Positions 1 to 6,677 of a stretch of DNA of 11,193 nt are shown here, piece by piece. The DNA is from Chloroflexia bacterium (GTDB lineage: Bacteria > Chloroflexota > Chloroflexia > Thermomicrobiales > UBA6265): assembly GCA_013696525.1 (NCBI GenBank), contig JACCYK010000201.1, positions 1-11,193 on the forward strand. Reading direction: 5' to 3'. Both the position numbers and the translations under genes were made by a program. The notes below the pieces were generated by a model, which was not told the origin of the DNA, ran no database searches, and saw only the letters and a program-made list of their open reading frames with translations. The stretch's first letter is position 1; each line of letters opens with the position of its first letter.

Positions 1-31
1 CGTTGAGACGATCGGTCAAACTTTCAAACAT
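1..31 (-). CDS. ffh: Ffh (SRP54), first 10 codons only
   Basis: Reading leftward from an ATG at 31, the ten codons visible before the window edge encode MFESLTDRLN, which matches the very conserved first residues of bacterial Ffh/SRP54. A GAGG ribosome binding site lies 9 bases upstream of the ATG. Ffh is the GTPase that, with 4.5S RNA, binds signal sequences on the ribosome and docks on FtsY. The gene sits 42 bp downstream of the ftsY stop on the same strand, so the two SRP-pathway genes are probably one transcript. The identification rests on only ten residues plus the ftsY context; the rest lies outside the window. Confidence 0.82.
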   Translation of the reverse strand, partial: MFESLTDRLN

Positions 32-73
32 GAGAGGAATCCTCAATTCTGATGGGACCGGCTGTGGCTAGCG

Positions 74-1036
74 CTAGAGACCCTCGCCGACGCCGAAGAA
101 GAGTGAATCGACGTAGGTCTCGGGCTTGAACTCGGCGAGGTCGGCGGCCCGCTCGCCGGTGCCGACGTAGGAAATCGGGGTGCCCAGCTCGCGGGCGACG
201 GCGAAGGCGATGCCGCCCTTGGCGGTACCGTCCAACTTGGCGATCATGATGTCGGTGATGGCGACCGAGTTGGAGAACTCCTTGGCCTGGACCAGGCCGT
301 TCTGGCCGGTGGTGGCGTCGATCACGAGCAACGTTTCTTGGGGCGCCGCCTCGACATGGCGCTGCATGATCTTACGCAGCTTCCCCAGCTCGGCCATCAG
401 GTTGTGCTTGGTATGGAGCCGGCCGGCGGTATCGACGATCAGGACGTCGACGCCGCGGGCGTGGGCGGCCTGCATCGCGTCGAAGACCACCGCGCCGGGG
501 TCGGCGCCCTGGTGATGAGCGACCACCGGTACGTTCTGCCGCTCGCCCCAGATCTTGAGCTGGTCGATAGCGGCGGCCCGGAACGTATCGCCGGCGGCAA
601 GCATGACCGTACGGCCGAATTGCTGATGATAGGCGGCGAGCTTGGCGATCGAGGTCGTTTTGCCGACACCGTTGACGCCGACCACCATGATGACGAACGG
701 CACGCCCCGTTGCAGGATCTTGACCTGCCGGTTGCGACTCGCCACCTCCAAGAGCTGAATCATCTCTTCGCGCAGGATCTCCCGCGCCAGCGCCGGATCG
801 TCGATCCGGTCGCGATCGACCCGGGCCCGCAGGCCGCCGACCAACCCCTGGCTGACATCCCAGCCGACGTCGGCCTGAATGAGGAGCATTTCGAGGTCCT
901 CGTACAATTCGTCGTCGAGGACCGAGCGGTCGAAGAGGCGGGTGATTTCGAGGAAGACGCCGCGACGGGTCTTTTCCAGCCCCTGCTCAAGCTGGACATC
1001 CGGCTCCGTCTTGCGCCGGAAAAATTTCAAGATCAC
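74..1036 (-). CDS. ftsY: FtsY, signal recognition particle receptor GTPase
   Basis: FtsY is the membrane-associated SRP receptor. It pairs with Ffh in a GTP-dependent complex to deliver nascent membrane proteins to SecYEG. From the GTG start at 1036 it has 320 residues. A short basic N-terminus (KFFRRK) and a helical N domain (about 20-100) precede the G domain, with P-loop GVNGVGKTT (120-128), DTFRAAA (150-156), DTAGR (202-206) and the AKLDGTAKGG guanine-specificity loop (266-275). The long acidic A domain of E. coli FtsY is absent, as in many bacteria. The open frame runs on to 1132, but I chose 1036 because AAGGAG lies 10 bases before this GTG and homology begins here. It is followed at 42 bp by ffh, and is divergent from the MFS gene. 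Confidence 0.96.
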   Translation of the reverse strand: MILKFFRRKTEPDVQLEQGLEKTRRGVFLEITRLFDRSVLDDELYEDLEMLLIQADVGWDVSQGLVGGLRARVDRDRIDDPALAREILREEMIQLLEVASRNRQVKILQRGVPFVIMVVGVNGVGKTTSIAKLAAYHQQFGRTVMLAAGDTFRAAAIDQLKIWGERQNVPVVAHHQGADPGAVVFDAMQAAHARGVDVLIVDTAGRLHTKHNLMAELGKLRKIMQRHVEAAPQETLLVIDATTGQNGLVQAKEFSNSVAITDIMIAKLDGTAKGGIAFAVARELGTPISYVGTGERAADLAEFKPETYVDSLFFGVGEGL

Positions 1037-1190
1037 GGGGTCGGGACTCCTTGTCCGGTCGCCGGGCATGCCTGAACTGGCGGTGGTGGCCGGCGCGCGG
1101 GATTGGGCCGGATAGAGCGCGGATGCAAGCATGAATCAGCGGTTTCGGGCGCCGGAAGTTAACGATACGGCGCGACAGTGGCGCCGGTTG

Positions 1191-1199
1191 AGTATACCA
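1191..1199 (-). promoter_or_regulatory. Candidate extended -10 promoter for ftsY-ffh
   Basis: On the minus strand the sequence reads TGGTATACT. This is an extended -10 element (TG one base before TATACT) with five of six bases matching TATAAT. No convincing -35 is seen at 17 bases, which extended -10 promoters can tolerate. Transcription would start near 1184 and leave a leader of about 150 nt before ftsY. It is the only AT-rich spot in the ftsY/MFS intergenic region. Inference from sequence only. Confidence 0.38.
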
Positions 1200-1234
1200 T
1201 CGGCTGCCGCGACGGTTGACGTACGGGAGCATTG

Positions 1235-2416
1235 ATGCGAATTTCTCCGTTGATCCTCGCGGTGTACCTTCCGACCGCGCTCTTGGCCTTTGGCCAAGGC
1301 TCGTTGCTCGCCACCCTACCGCTCTTTGCCGACGACTTCGGCGTGTCCTACGAGCTGGTCAGCCTTGTCGTCGGCGCGGCGGCGATCGGCACCCTGGCGA
1401 TGGACCTGCCGGCCGGGGTGCTGCTGTACCGGCTGGGCTTGCGACCGGCCATGATCATTGGCTGTAGCCTGGTCGCCGTCAGCACGCTGGCGTTGGTGGT
1501 TGTTCAAGACTTCTCGGCGCTGGTGGTGTTTCGCCTCTTGGCCGGCGTCGGCACCGCGCTCTGGGCGCTGTCGCGTCACGCCTATATCACCGAGGCGATC
1601 CCGGCGGCGCAGCGCGGGCAGGCGATCTCGACCTTTGGCGGGATCAACCGGATCGGCGTCTTCGGCGGCCCCGTCCTCGGCGGCATCATCGGCACGGCGT
1701 TGGGGTTGCGAGCCTCGTTCGCGCTCTCGGCCGGGCTGGCCTGCGTGGCGCTGGTGATGGCGATCGTCCTCATCCGGCCGGTGCCGAAGGCGGCGGAATC
1801 GCTGGCGTTGCGGCATCGCTGGGGCCGGGTCGGCACGACGCTAAAAGCGGCCTGGCGGGATTTCGCCGCCGCCTCGGTGGCCCAAACGTTCGCCCAGATG
1901 GTCCGCGCCGGCCGCCACCTCATCATCCCGCTCTACGCCCAGGACCGGTTGGGGCTGGACGCGGCCCAGATCGGGTTGATCCTCTCCATCTCGGCGATCG
2001 CCGACGTCTCGATGTTCGTGCCGGCCGGGTTCCTGATGGACCGGTTCGGCCGCAAAGTGGCCTCGGTCCCGAGCTTCGCGATCATGGCGGTGGGGGTCGC
2101 CTGCATCCCGTTCACGGCCGATTTCACCGGCCTCATGCTGGCTGGGATCGTCATTGGCCTCGGCAACGGGCTTGGCTCCGGGGCGATGATGACGCTGGGG
2201 GCGGACATGGCGCCGCCAGGGGCGACCGGCGAGTTCTTGGGCATCTGGCGGCTGATCGGCGACGCCGGGGGCGCGGCGGGGCCGCTGGCGGTCGGCATCG
2301 TGGCCGGCAGCTTCGGCCTGGTCAATGGCGCCTACGTCCTGGCCGGCCTCGGCCTGGCGGCGTCGCTCACCATCGCGCTCCTCGTGCGGGAGACGCGCCA
2401 AGCGCCGTTGACGTAG
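1235..2416 (+). CDS. MFS transporter, 12-helix drug/sugar exporter type
   Basis: A 393-residue major facilitator superfamily protein, expected in the cytoplasmic membrane as a proton-coupled exporter or uptake carrier. The sequence is an almost unbroken series of hydrophobic segments giving about 12 helices. The loop between the second and third helices of the C-terminal half carries motif A as GFLMDRFGRK (265-274). The equivalent N-terminal loop (DLPAGVLLYRLGLRP) is a degenerate version. A central charged loop near residues 185-205 separates the two six-helix halves. The ATG at 1235 is preceded by GGGAG at 1225-1229; the TTG at 1232 just before it is a less likely start. The substrate cannot be read from the sequence. 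It may share a transcript with the DUF2795 gene 60 bp downstream. Confidence 0.9.
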   Translation: MRISPLILAVYLPTALLAFGQGSLLATLPLFADDFGVSYELVSLVVGAAAIGTLAMDLPAGVLLYRLGLRPAMIIGCSLVAVSTLALVVVQDFSALVVFRLLAGVGTALWALSRHAYITEAIPAAQRGQAISTFGGINRIGVFGGPVLGGIIGTALGLRASFALSAGLACVALVMAIVLIRPVPKAAESLALRHRWGRVGTTLKAAWRDFAAASVAQTFAQMVRAGRHLIIPLYAQDRLGLDAAQIGLILSISAIADVSMFVPAGFLMDRFGRKVASVPSFAIMAVGVACIPFTADFTGLMLAGIVIGLGNGLGSGAMMTLGADMAPPGATGEFLGIWRLIGDAGGAAGPLAVGIVAGSFGLVNGAYVLAGLGLAASLTIALLVRETRQAPLT

Positions 2417-2476
2417 CGGCGGCACGCTGTCTGCGATGCTACCAACGAGGTCGCGATTCGTGGAGGAAGAAATGCC

Positions 2477-2680
2477 ATGGTGACAATGCCACAAGCGGGT
2501 AGTTCGCCATCGATTCAAGAGTTGCTGGCCGGGGTTGGTTTCCCCGTGACGAAAGAGCAGCTCATCGACAATTTTCAGCAGAATGGGGCGACCCAGCTGC
2601 TGCTTGACGCGATCCGCAACGCGAGCCCGACCCGGTTCGCCTCGGCGGACGAGGTAATGACCGCGATCCGTAATCGCTAG
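2477..2680 (+). CDS. DUF2795 family small protein
   Basis: A 67-residue protein. From residue 13 on it has the DUF2795 pattern: a helix with GVGFPVTKEQLIDN, then a second helix ending in a hydrophobic run (QLLLDAIRNA), and a last segment with RFASADEVMTAI, the family's usual 'ys..eV..al' ending. No catalytic residues, membrane segments or signal peptide are visible, so it is expected to be cytosolic. The family's function is not established; its fold resembles a small helical bundle sometimes found beside stress genes. The GGAGG at 2462-2466 is 10 bases before this ATG. Another ATG at 2472 is out of frame. The gene ends at a strong terminator, so it closes the MFS transcript or forms its own unit. 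Confidence 0.8.
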   Translation: MVTMPQAGSSPSIQELLAGVGFPVTKEQLIDNFQQNGATQLLLDAIRNASPTRFASADEVMTAIRNR

Positions 2681-2686
2681 ACCTCG

Positions 2687-2726
2687 GTGCCCGGCCGGTC
2701 GGTTGATTAGGCCGGGCGCTTTATTT
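2687..2726 (+). terminator. Intrinsic terminator after the DUF2795 gene
   Basis: The arms GTGCCCGGCC (2687-2696) and GGCCGGGCGC (2710-2719) form a 10-bp GC-rich stem with one G-T wobble and a 13-base loop. TTTATTT (2720-2726) follows at once. This is a classic Rho-independent terminator for plus-strand transcription, starting 6 bases after the DUF2795 stop. Its distal part overlaps the last codons of the convergent DsbA-like gene. Confidence 0.8.
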
Positions 2727-3315
2727 CCAAGATATAGGGCTGTTCGGTCGCCATGTGGGCCAATCCCCGGAGCAGGGTGGCTGCCTCCTCGATCGGCGGC
2801 GCCGCTGTCATCTGGAGGTACAGGGAGCCGCCGCCGGGAAACACGAGCGTCGGGGTACCGAAGACGCCGAATTGCTCGCGTCCTGTCGCGTAATCTTCCC
2901 CAATCTCGGTTAACAACGCGCGATCATCGAGATCGCGCTCGAACCGTTCGACATCGAGGCCGTTCGCATTGGCAAGCTTGACCAAGGTCGCCCGCCGGGT
3001 CAGGGTCCGGCGGGAGATGTGGCGCAGGTCGATCATCGCGTGGTGGAAGCGGTTGAATGCTGCCGGTGCCTGGCGAGCCGCCGCCTTGCCGGCGCGAAAG
3101 GCGAGGAGACCCTGGCTCAGTCCACCCTCGGGCTGTTCCCATAGCTTCCACTCCGGACCATGCGGGCTATTCACTTGCTCGATGGGAAAGGCGCGCCAAT
3201 TGATCGCGACCTGGTCGCCGAGCAGCTCGTCGAGTTGACGGGCCCAGACCGAGGCCGCTTGGGTATACGGGCAGATGTAGTCAAAATAGAGATCGAACGC
3301 GATCGGTTCGGTCAC
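2707..3315 (-). CDS. DsbA/FrnE-like thioredoxin-fold protein with one cysteine
   Basis: A 202-residue thioredoxin-fold protein of the DsbA superfamily (FrnE / HCCA-isomerase-like branch). A beta strand leads into FDYICPYT, with Cys15-Pro-Tyr-Thr18 at the active-site position. A helical insertion spans roughly 60-140, and the cis-proline loop is FGTPTLVF (Pro154). There is no signal peptide, so the protein is probably cytosolic. Cys15 is the only cysteine I see, so it cannot act as a classical CxxC dithiol oxidase; a glutathione-type, mono-thiol or isomerase activity is more likely. The GTG start at 3315 is fixed by GAGGAGG six bases upstream. The leader contains a hairpin and the promoter overlaps a palindrome (see 3329-3346 and 3357-3399). 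It converges with the DUF2795 gene. Confidence 0.88.
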   Translation of the reverse strand: MTEPIAFDLYFDYICPYTQAASVWARQLDELLGDQVAINWRAFPIEQVNSPHGPEWKLWEQPEGGLSQGLLAFRAGKAAARQAPAAFNRFHHAMIDLRHISRRTLTRRATLVKLANANGLDVERFERDLDDRALLTEIGEDYATGREQFGVFGTPTLVFPGGGSLYLQMTAAPPIEEAATLLRGLAHMATEQPYILEIKRPA

Positions 3316-3328
3316 GTGGTTCCTCCTC

Positions 3329-3346
3329 GCGCGATTCAGATCGCGC
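3329..3346 (-). promoter_or_regulatory. Leader hairpin abutting the ribosome binding site
   Basis: GCGCGAT and ATCGCGC form a perfect 7-bp stem with a 4-base loop in the short leader of the DsbA-like gene, immediately 5' of its GAGGAGG (3322-3328). A stable stem at this position could shape access to the ribosome binding site or protect the 5' end. The structure is seen; the role is inference. Confidence 0.4.
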
Positions 3347-3356
3347 TAACCTCGGT

Positions 3357-3386
3357 AGTCTATGGGGTTTGCCCAATACTTTCCAA
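3357..3386 (-). promoter_or_regulatory. Candidate sigma-70-type promoter of the DsbA-like gene
   Basis: On the minus strand TTGGAA (3386-3381) and TAGACT (3362-3357) are separated by 18 bases. Each matches four of six consensus bases. Transcription would begin near 3350, giving a leader of about 35 nt that contains the hairpin at 3329-3346. The -35 lies inside the 27-bp palindrome at 3373-3399. Confidence 0.42.
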
Positions 3387-3399
3387 TGGGAAGTATTGG
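3373..3399. promoter_or_regulatory. 27-bp palindrome, likely operator
   Basis: The arms CCAATACTT (3373-3381) and AAGTATTGG (3391-3399) are perfect inverted repeats. The stem extends inward by TCC/GGG, with one mismatch that would be a G-U wobble in RNA, leaving AAT at the centre. It is AT-richer than its surroundings and lies between two divergent genes, covering the -35 of the DsbA-like gene. There is no T-run after it, so a protein-binding operator is more likely than a terminator. The TACT...AGTA core recalls sites of HxlR/YodB-type redox regulators, but the spacing differs and no such regulator is in the window. Confidence 0.5.
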
Positions 3400-3512
3400 A
3401 ACGATGCCGAGCGGGCAAGATCGATGCGGCCGGTCGAGCCCGAAAAGGCACTGATGGTACGCTTAGCGACAGATGACACCGCATCAGCCGCGACGATTCG
3501 AGGAGTTGCACC

Positions 3513-3884
3513 GTGCAAGCGCTCGTGATCAAGAAGATTGGCGACCGCATCTCCGAGGAGATTTTCCCGGAACCGCGGCAGGACGAGCCGCACGGCGACG
3601 GACCGTCGTCCCCGGTGACGGACGATGGCGCGGATGACGAAATCGTCATGCATGACGAGGATGGCCGTCTGCTCGGCACCGCGAAGCTCGTCTCCGGGGT
3701 CCATGTCTACGTGATCGGCGATGGCTACGGGACCACTCACGGCGAGCTGATGCAATGCCTGGCCGAAGGCAGCCGGGAGATCCGGGTGATGACCGAGCGG
3801 GGCCGGATCATCTCGCTGATCTATTTCCCCGATCCCAACCGGCCGCCGCGGACCGGCCAGGCGCTCCGGGCGGACGACGTGTAG
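3513..3884 (+). CDS. Unrecognised 123-residue protein
   Basis: I do not recognise this protein. The GTG start at 3513 is supported by GAGGAG (3500-3505) seven bases upstream. The first 20 residues are amphipathic (QALVIKKIGDRISEEIFPEP), followed by a hydrophilic, acidic, probably disordered linker (about 21-45). A compact C-terminal region (about 45-110) alternates strands and turns: EIVMHDEDGRLLGTAKL, then VHVYVIGDGYGTTHGELMQC, then REIRVMTERGRIISLIYFP. There is no signal peptide or membrane helix, and only one cysteine. The mixed hydrophobic/charged pattern and good ribosome binding site argue that it is a real gene rather than a chance frame. It is divergent from the DsbA-like gene and convergent with the GGT-like gene 26 bp away. 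Confidence 0.72.
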   Translation: MQALVIKKIGDRISEEIFPEPRQDEPHGDGPSSPVTDDGADDEIVMHDEDGRLLGTAKLVSGVHVYVIGDGYGTTHGELMQCLAEGSREIRVMTERGRIISLIYFPDPNRPPRTGQALRADDV

Positions 3885-3910
3885 ACTCCGCGCACGCTCC
3901 TCATATCGTG

Positions 3911-5590
3911 CTACAGGCCGATCGCCAGCCCTTCGGACCGGGGGTCGGAGCCGCCGGCGAGGACGCCGGTGGCGGGGTCGCGGCTGATGAGCTGGGCCGC
4001 GCCGCTGGCGCCCCAGGGGCCGACCTCGGTTACGACGTGGCCGAGCGCTCGTAGCTCCTCGATTGTGTCAACTCCGGCGCGAGACTCGATCTGGAGCTGG
4101 AACGGGTTGCCGATCTCGATGGGATAGGTGCCGGGCGAGATCATCCAACGCGGCTGCTCGATCGCGGCCTGGACGTCGAGATCGCCGTCGATGAGGCCGG
4201 TGATCGCCTGTACGTTCCACTGTGGTTGATAGTCGCCGCCGGGGGTGCCGCCAACCAGCACCGGCACGCCGTCCGGGTCGGCGATCAGGTAGCAGTTCAG
4301 CGTGTGCATCGTCTTCTTGCCGGGGGCGAAGATGTTCGGGTGGCCATCCACCAGGCTGAAGCAGTGTCCGGCCCGGTTGTTGAGCATGACGCCGGTGTCG
4401 CCGGCCACCACGCCGCTGCCGAATCCTCCCGACACGGAGAAGATCAAGGAGACCATCATGCCGTCACCGTCGATAACGCAGAGAGAAGTAGTGTCGCCCG
4501 ACGCGATTGCGCCGCTCTCGACCGTCGTGGCGGCGGCGGCCGGGTCGATCTGGTCAAACCGGCGTTTCGCGAACGGCTTCGAGAGGATCGTGTCCAGCGG
4601 AGTGTCATGGACGTGGGGATCGGCGGCATAGGCGAGGCGATCGGCGAACGACAGCTTCAACGCTTCCGCCATCAGATGGACACTCGGAGCACTCGACAGG
4701 CAGTTCCCCGGCAGGGCGGCATGTTCGATGATGTTGAGCGTTTCCAGGACAATGAAGCCCTGGGTCGGCAAGCGCGTTTCGTAGACGGTGTGGCCGCGAT
4801 AGGTCGAGGCCAGCGGCGGCGCCACCTCGGTCGTGTGGTCAGCGAAGTCGTCCGCGCTCAAGACGCCGCCGTTCTCGGCGAGGAAGGCGCCGATGCGGCG
4901 GGCGATGTCGTCCTTGTAAAAGGCATCCGGGCCGCCCTCTGAGATTCGGGTGATCGTCCGCGCCAGGTCGGTCTGCTTCAGCATGGTGCCAGGCGCCGGC
5001 GCCTGACCGCCAGGGAGGAAGATCGCGGCCGAGGTGGGATACCAGCCCAGGAGGTCTCGGAGGCGGCGAATCGCGCGCACTTCGCCGGCGCTGATTGGGA
5101 AGCCATCGGCGGCATAGCCAATGGCCGGTTGGGCCAGCTCGGCGAAGGATTTGCTGCCAAAGTGCTCGAGCAGGGAGAAGGCGCCGGACACCATGCCGGG
5201 CACCGCCGGCGATAGCGGCCCGGTCTGCGCCATGACGGTGCCGTCGTTCTCGCCATGCTGCCGCAGGTGTTCGATCGTCGTGTTCGTTGGGCCGATGCCG
5301 CTGCCCATGAACGCCAGCATATCGCCCTTGCCGCCGGAACCGGGCGGGCGGTGGACGATCGCGAAGAGGTCGCCGCCGATGCCGCACCGCGCCGGAAGCA
5401 CGACGTTACCAACCAACGCCGCGGCGACCGCGGCATCGACCGCGTTGCCGCCATCGGCGAGCACCCGTAATCCGGTGGCGGACACGAGCGGATGGGCGCT
5501 GGCAATCATGCCCTGCCGGGCAAGCACGGGCACATCGCGCCCGCGGTCAGTTCGTTCGATGGATGTTCGTGTTGGGAATCCTACGGTCAC
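3911..5590 (-). CDS. Gamma-glutamyltransferase-family Ntn hydrolase (divergent)
   Basis: A 559-residue member of the gamma-glutamyltranspeptidase/cephalosporin-acylase family, made as one chain that self-cleaves before a catalytic threonine. Visible landmarks are the N-terminal DGGNAVDAAVAA (46-57), CGIGGDLFAIVH (69-80) and GDTTSLCVID, where Thr367 aligns with the nucleophile of E. coli GGT. This gives a large subunit of about 366 and a small one of about 193 residues, normal for the family. FGSGVVAGDTGVMLNN and GGTPGG follow, and SDPRSEGLAIGL ends it. Residues that grip the gamma-glutamyl group in E. coli GGT are not conserved, so an amidase/acylase role is possible. No signal peptide is visible. 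The frame stays open to 6406, but GTG at 5590 is the likely start (GGGAG 10 bases upstream, family homology begins shortly after). Confidence 0.9.
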   Translation of the reverse strand: MTVGFPTRTSIERTDRGRDVPVLARQGMIASAHPLVSATGLRVLADGGNAVDAAVAAALVGNVVLPARCGIGGDLFAIVHRPPGSGGKGDMLAFMGSGIGPTNTTIEHLRQHGENDGTVMAQTGPLSPAVPGMVSGAFSLLEHFGSKSFAELAQPAIGYAADGFPISAGEVRAIRRLRDLLGWYPTSAAIFLPGGQAPAPGTMLKQTDLARTITRISEGGPDAFYKDDIARRIGAFLAENGGVLSADDFADHTTEVAPPLASTYRGHTVYETRLPTQGFIVLETLNIIEHAALPGNCLSSAPSVHLMAEALKLSFADRLAYAADPHVHDTPLDTILSKPFAKRRFDQIDPAAAATTVESGAIASGDTTSLCVIDGDGMMVSLIFSVSGGFGSGVVAGDTGVMLNNRAGHCFSLVDGHPNIFAPGKKTMHTLNCYLIADPDGVPVLVGGTPGGDYQPQWNVQAITGLIDGDLDVQAAIEQPRWMISPGTYPIEIGNPFQLQIESRAGVDTIEELRALGHVVTEVGPWGASGAAQLISRDPATGVLAGGSDPRSEGLAIGL

Positions 5591-5795
5591 GGTTGCTGTT
5601 CTCCCTGTGCGCGTGGACTGGCGACTCTCAACGTGGCTTCGATAGCCATCCGCAAGTTCAGGGCCGATCATACTGGAGCACCGGTGCCCGTGCCCGATCA
5701 GGCAATCCGGTGGCGGCCCTCGCGACGAGTTTTGCCGTTGAGCGGGTCTCGGGTAGGATGATGGGGAGAGGCTTGCAGCAGAAGGGGAGGAGACG
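5591..5795. other. Divergent intergenic region, GGT-like / LigB
   Basis: 205 bp between two divergent starts. It must hold both promoters. On the minus strand TATGAT (5672-5667) matches five of six -10 bases but has no matching -35. A perfect 10-bp palindrome GCACCGGTGC lies at 5678-5687. The plus-strand promoter candidate is listed separately. I see no other structure. Confidence 0.4.
5732..5759 (+). promoter_or_regulatory. Candidate promoter for ligB-like gene and radC
   Basis: TTGCCG (5732-5737) and TAGGAT (5754-5759) are separated by 16 bases. The -10 matches four of six consensus bases, the -35 three. It is placed to give a short leader of about 30 nt, ending in the GGAGGAG ribosome binding site before the ATG at 5796. 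Confidence 0.35.
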
Positions 5796-6677
5796 ATGCC
5801 GCTGGTGATTGCCGCGATCGCGCCGCATGGGTATCCGATCATCCCGGAGCTGAGTGACGACGCCGAAGGGGGAATGGCGAGCCAAGCCGCCATGCGCGAG
5901 CTGGGGCGGCGGTTTCGGGCGGCCGGAGTTGAGGTGATCGTGGTGGCCGGGCCGCACGGGGCGCGGGTGGATGGCACGATCGCGCTGGCGGACGTTGGCC
6001 GCGGCGCCGGGATCCTGCATTGGGAGGGCCGCACGGTCGAGATGAGCGTCCCGATCGACACGGGGCTGACGGACGGCATCGCCCAGTCGCTGCGGGCGAA
6101 CCAGATTCCGGTGGCGATGGTTGGCTTTGCCGGCAACCGGCGCGACCAGAGCGTGATCCCGCTCGATTGGGGGACGATGACGCCACTCTGGTTCTTTGGC
6201 CATGACCGTAACCTCGTCGGTCTGGGTGATGTACTTGCGACGCCGCCGGAGGACGATACCGGCCCACCGGCGGTGGTGATCACCCCCTCGCGTTCGCTAC
6301 CGCGGGAGGCGTTGCGGGCGACCGGACGGGCCGTGGCCGCCGCGCTCGCGGCCGACCCGCGGCGGATCGCGTTCGTCGCCTCCTGTGATTGGGGGCACCG
6401 CCACACGGAGGACGGACCGTATGGCTACCATCCAGCATCGGCGGAGGTGGACGCCGAGGTCGTCGCCGCGATCAAGGCGGACGACCTGACGCGACTTCTC
6501 GCGATCACCGACGAACGGGCGGCGGAAGCGGCGATCGACGGGTTGTGGCAGACGCTGGTGCTGGCGGGAGTCCTTGAGAATTCGTCGTTCCGGCCCGAGC
6601 TGCTGGTCTATGAAGCGCCGCGCTACTACGGCATGATCGTCGCCGCCTACGAAGCGGGCGGGGCGACCGGTGGTTGA
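5796..6677 (+). CDS. LigB-type class III extradiol dioxygenase family protein
   Basis: A 293-residue protein of the LigB fold, whose characterised members cleave catechols beside the hydroxyls using Fe(II). Likely metal ligands are His11 (IAPHGYP), His54 (VAGPHGARV) and Glu273 (LLVYEAPRYYGM), the usual two-His-one-Glu set. His201 in SCDWGHRH matches the catalytic histidine of the family's SxDxSHR loop. LDWGTMTPL (123-131) corresponds to the usual D-H-G...PL segment, with Trp in place of His. It is cytosolic, with no signal peptide. The ATG at 5796 follows GGAGGAG with normal spacing. It overlaps radC by 8 bp. The substrate is unknown: no ring-hydroxylating or meta-cleavage genes are nearby, and some relatives are not catechol dioxygenases. 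Confidence 0.85.
   Translation: MPLVIAAIAPHGYPIIPELSDDAEGGMASQAAMRELGRRFRAAGVEVIVVAGPHGARVDGTIALADVGRGAGILHWEGRTVEMSVPIDTGLTDGIAQSLRANQIPVAMVGFAGNRRDQSVIPLDWGTMTPLWFFGHDRNLVGLGDVLATPPEDDTGPPAVVITPSRSLPREALRATGRAVAAALAADPRRIAFVASCDWGHRHTEDGPYGYHPASAEVDAEVVAAIKADDLTRLLAITDERAAEAAIDGLWQTLVLAGVLENSSFRPELLVYEAPRYYGMIVAAYEAGGATGG

Noticed and set aside
338..1075. 245-codon plus-strand frame across ftsY
   Set aside because: Antisense shadow; ftsY on the other strand carries all conserved GTPase motifs.
1841..2518. 225-codon minus-strand frame across the MFS gene
   Set aside because: Arg/His/Asp/Gln-rich composition typical of an antisense shadow of a high-GC membrane protein gene.
5678..5687. 10-bp palindrome GCACCGGTGC in the GGT/LigB intergenic region
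   Set aside because: Such short GC-rich palindromes are common in this composition and it has no clear promoter relation.
5591..6406. N-terminal extension of the GGT-like gene by 272 codons
   Set aside because: The minus frame is open only because it is the shadow of the LigB-like gene. It is Ser/Pro/Arg-rich, has no family similarity, and a ribosome binding site plus homology fix the start at 5590.
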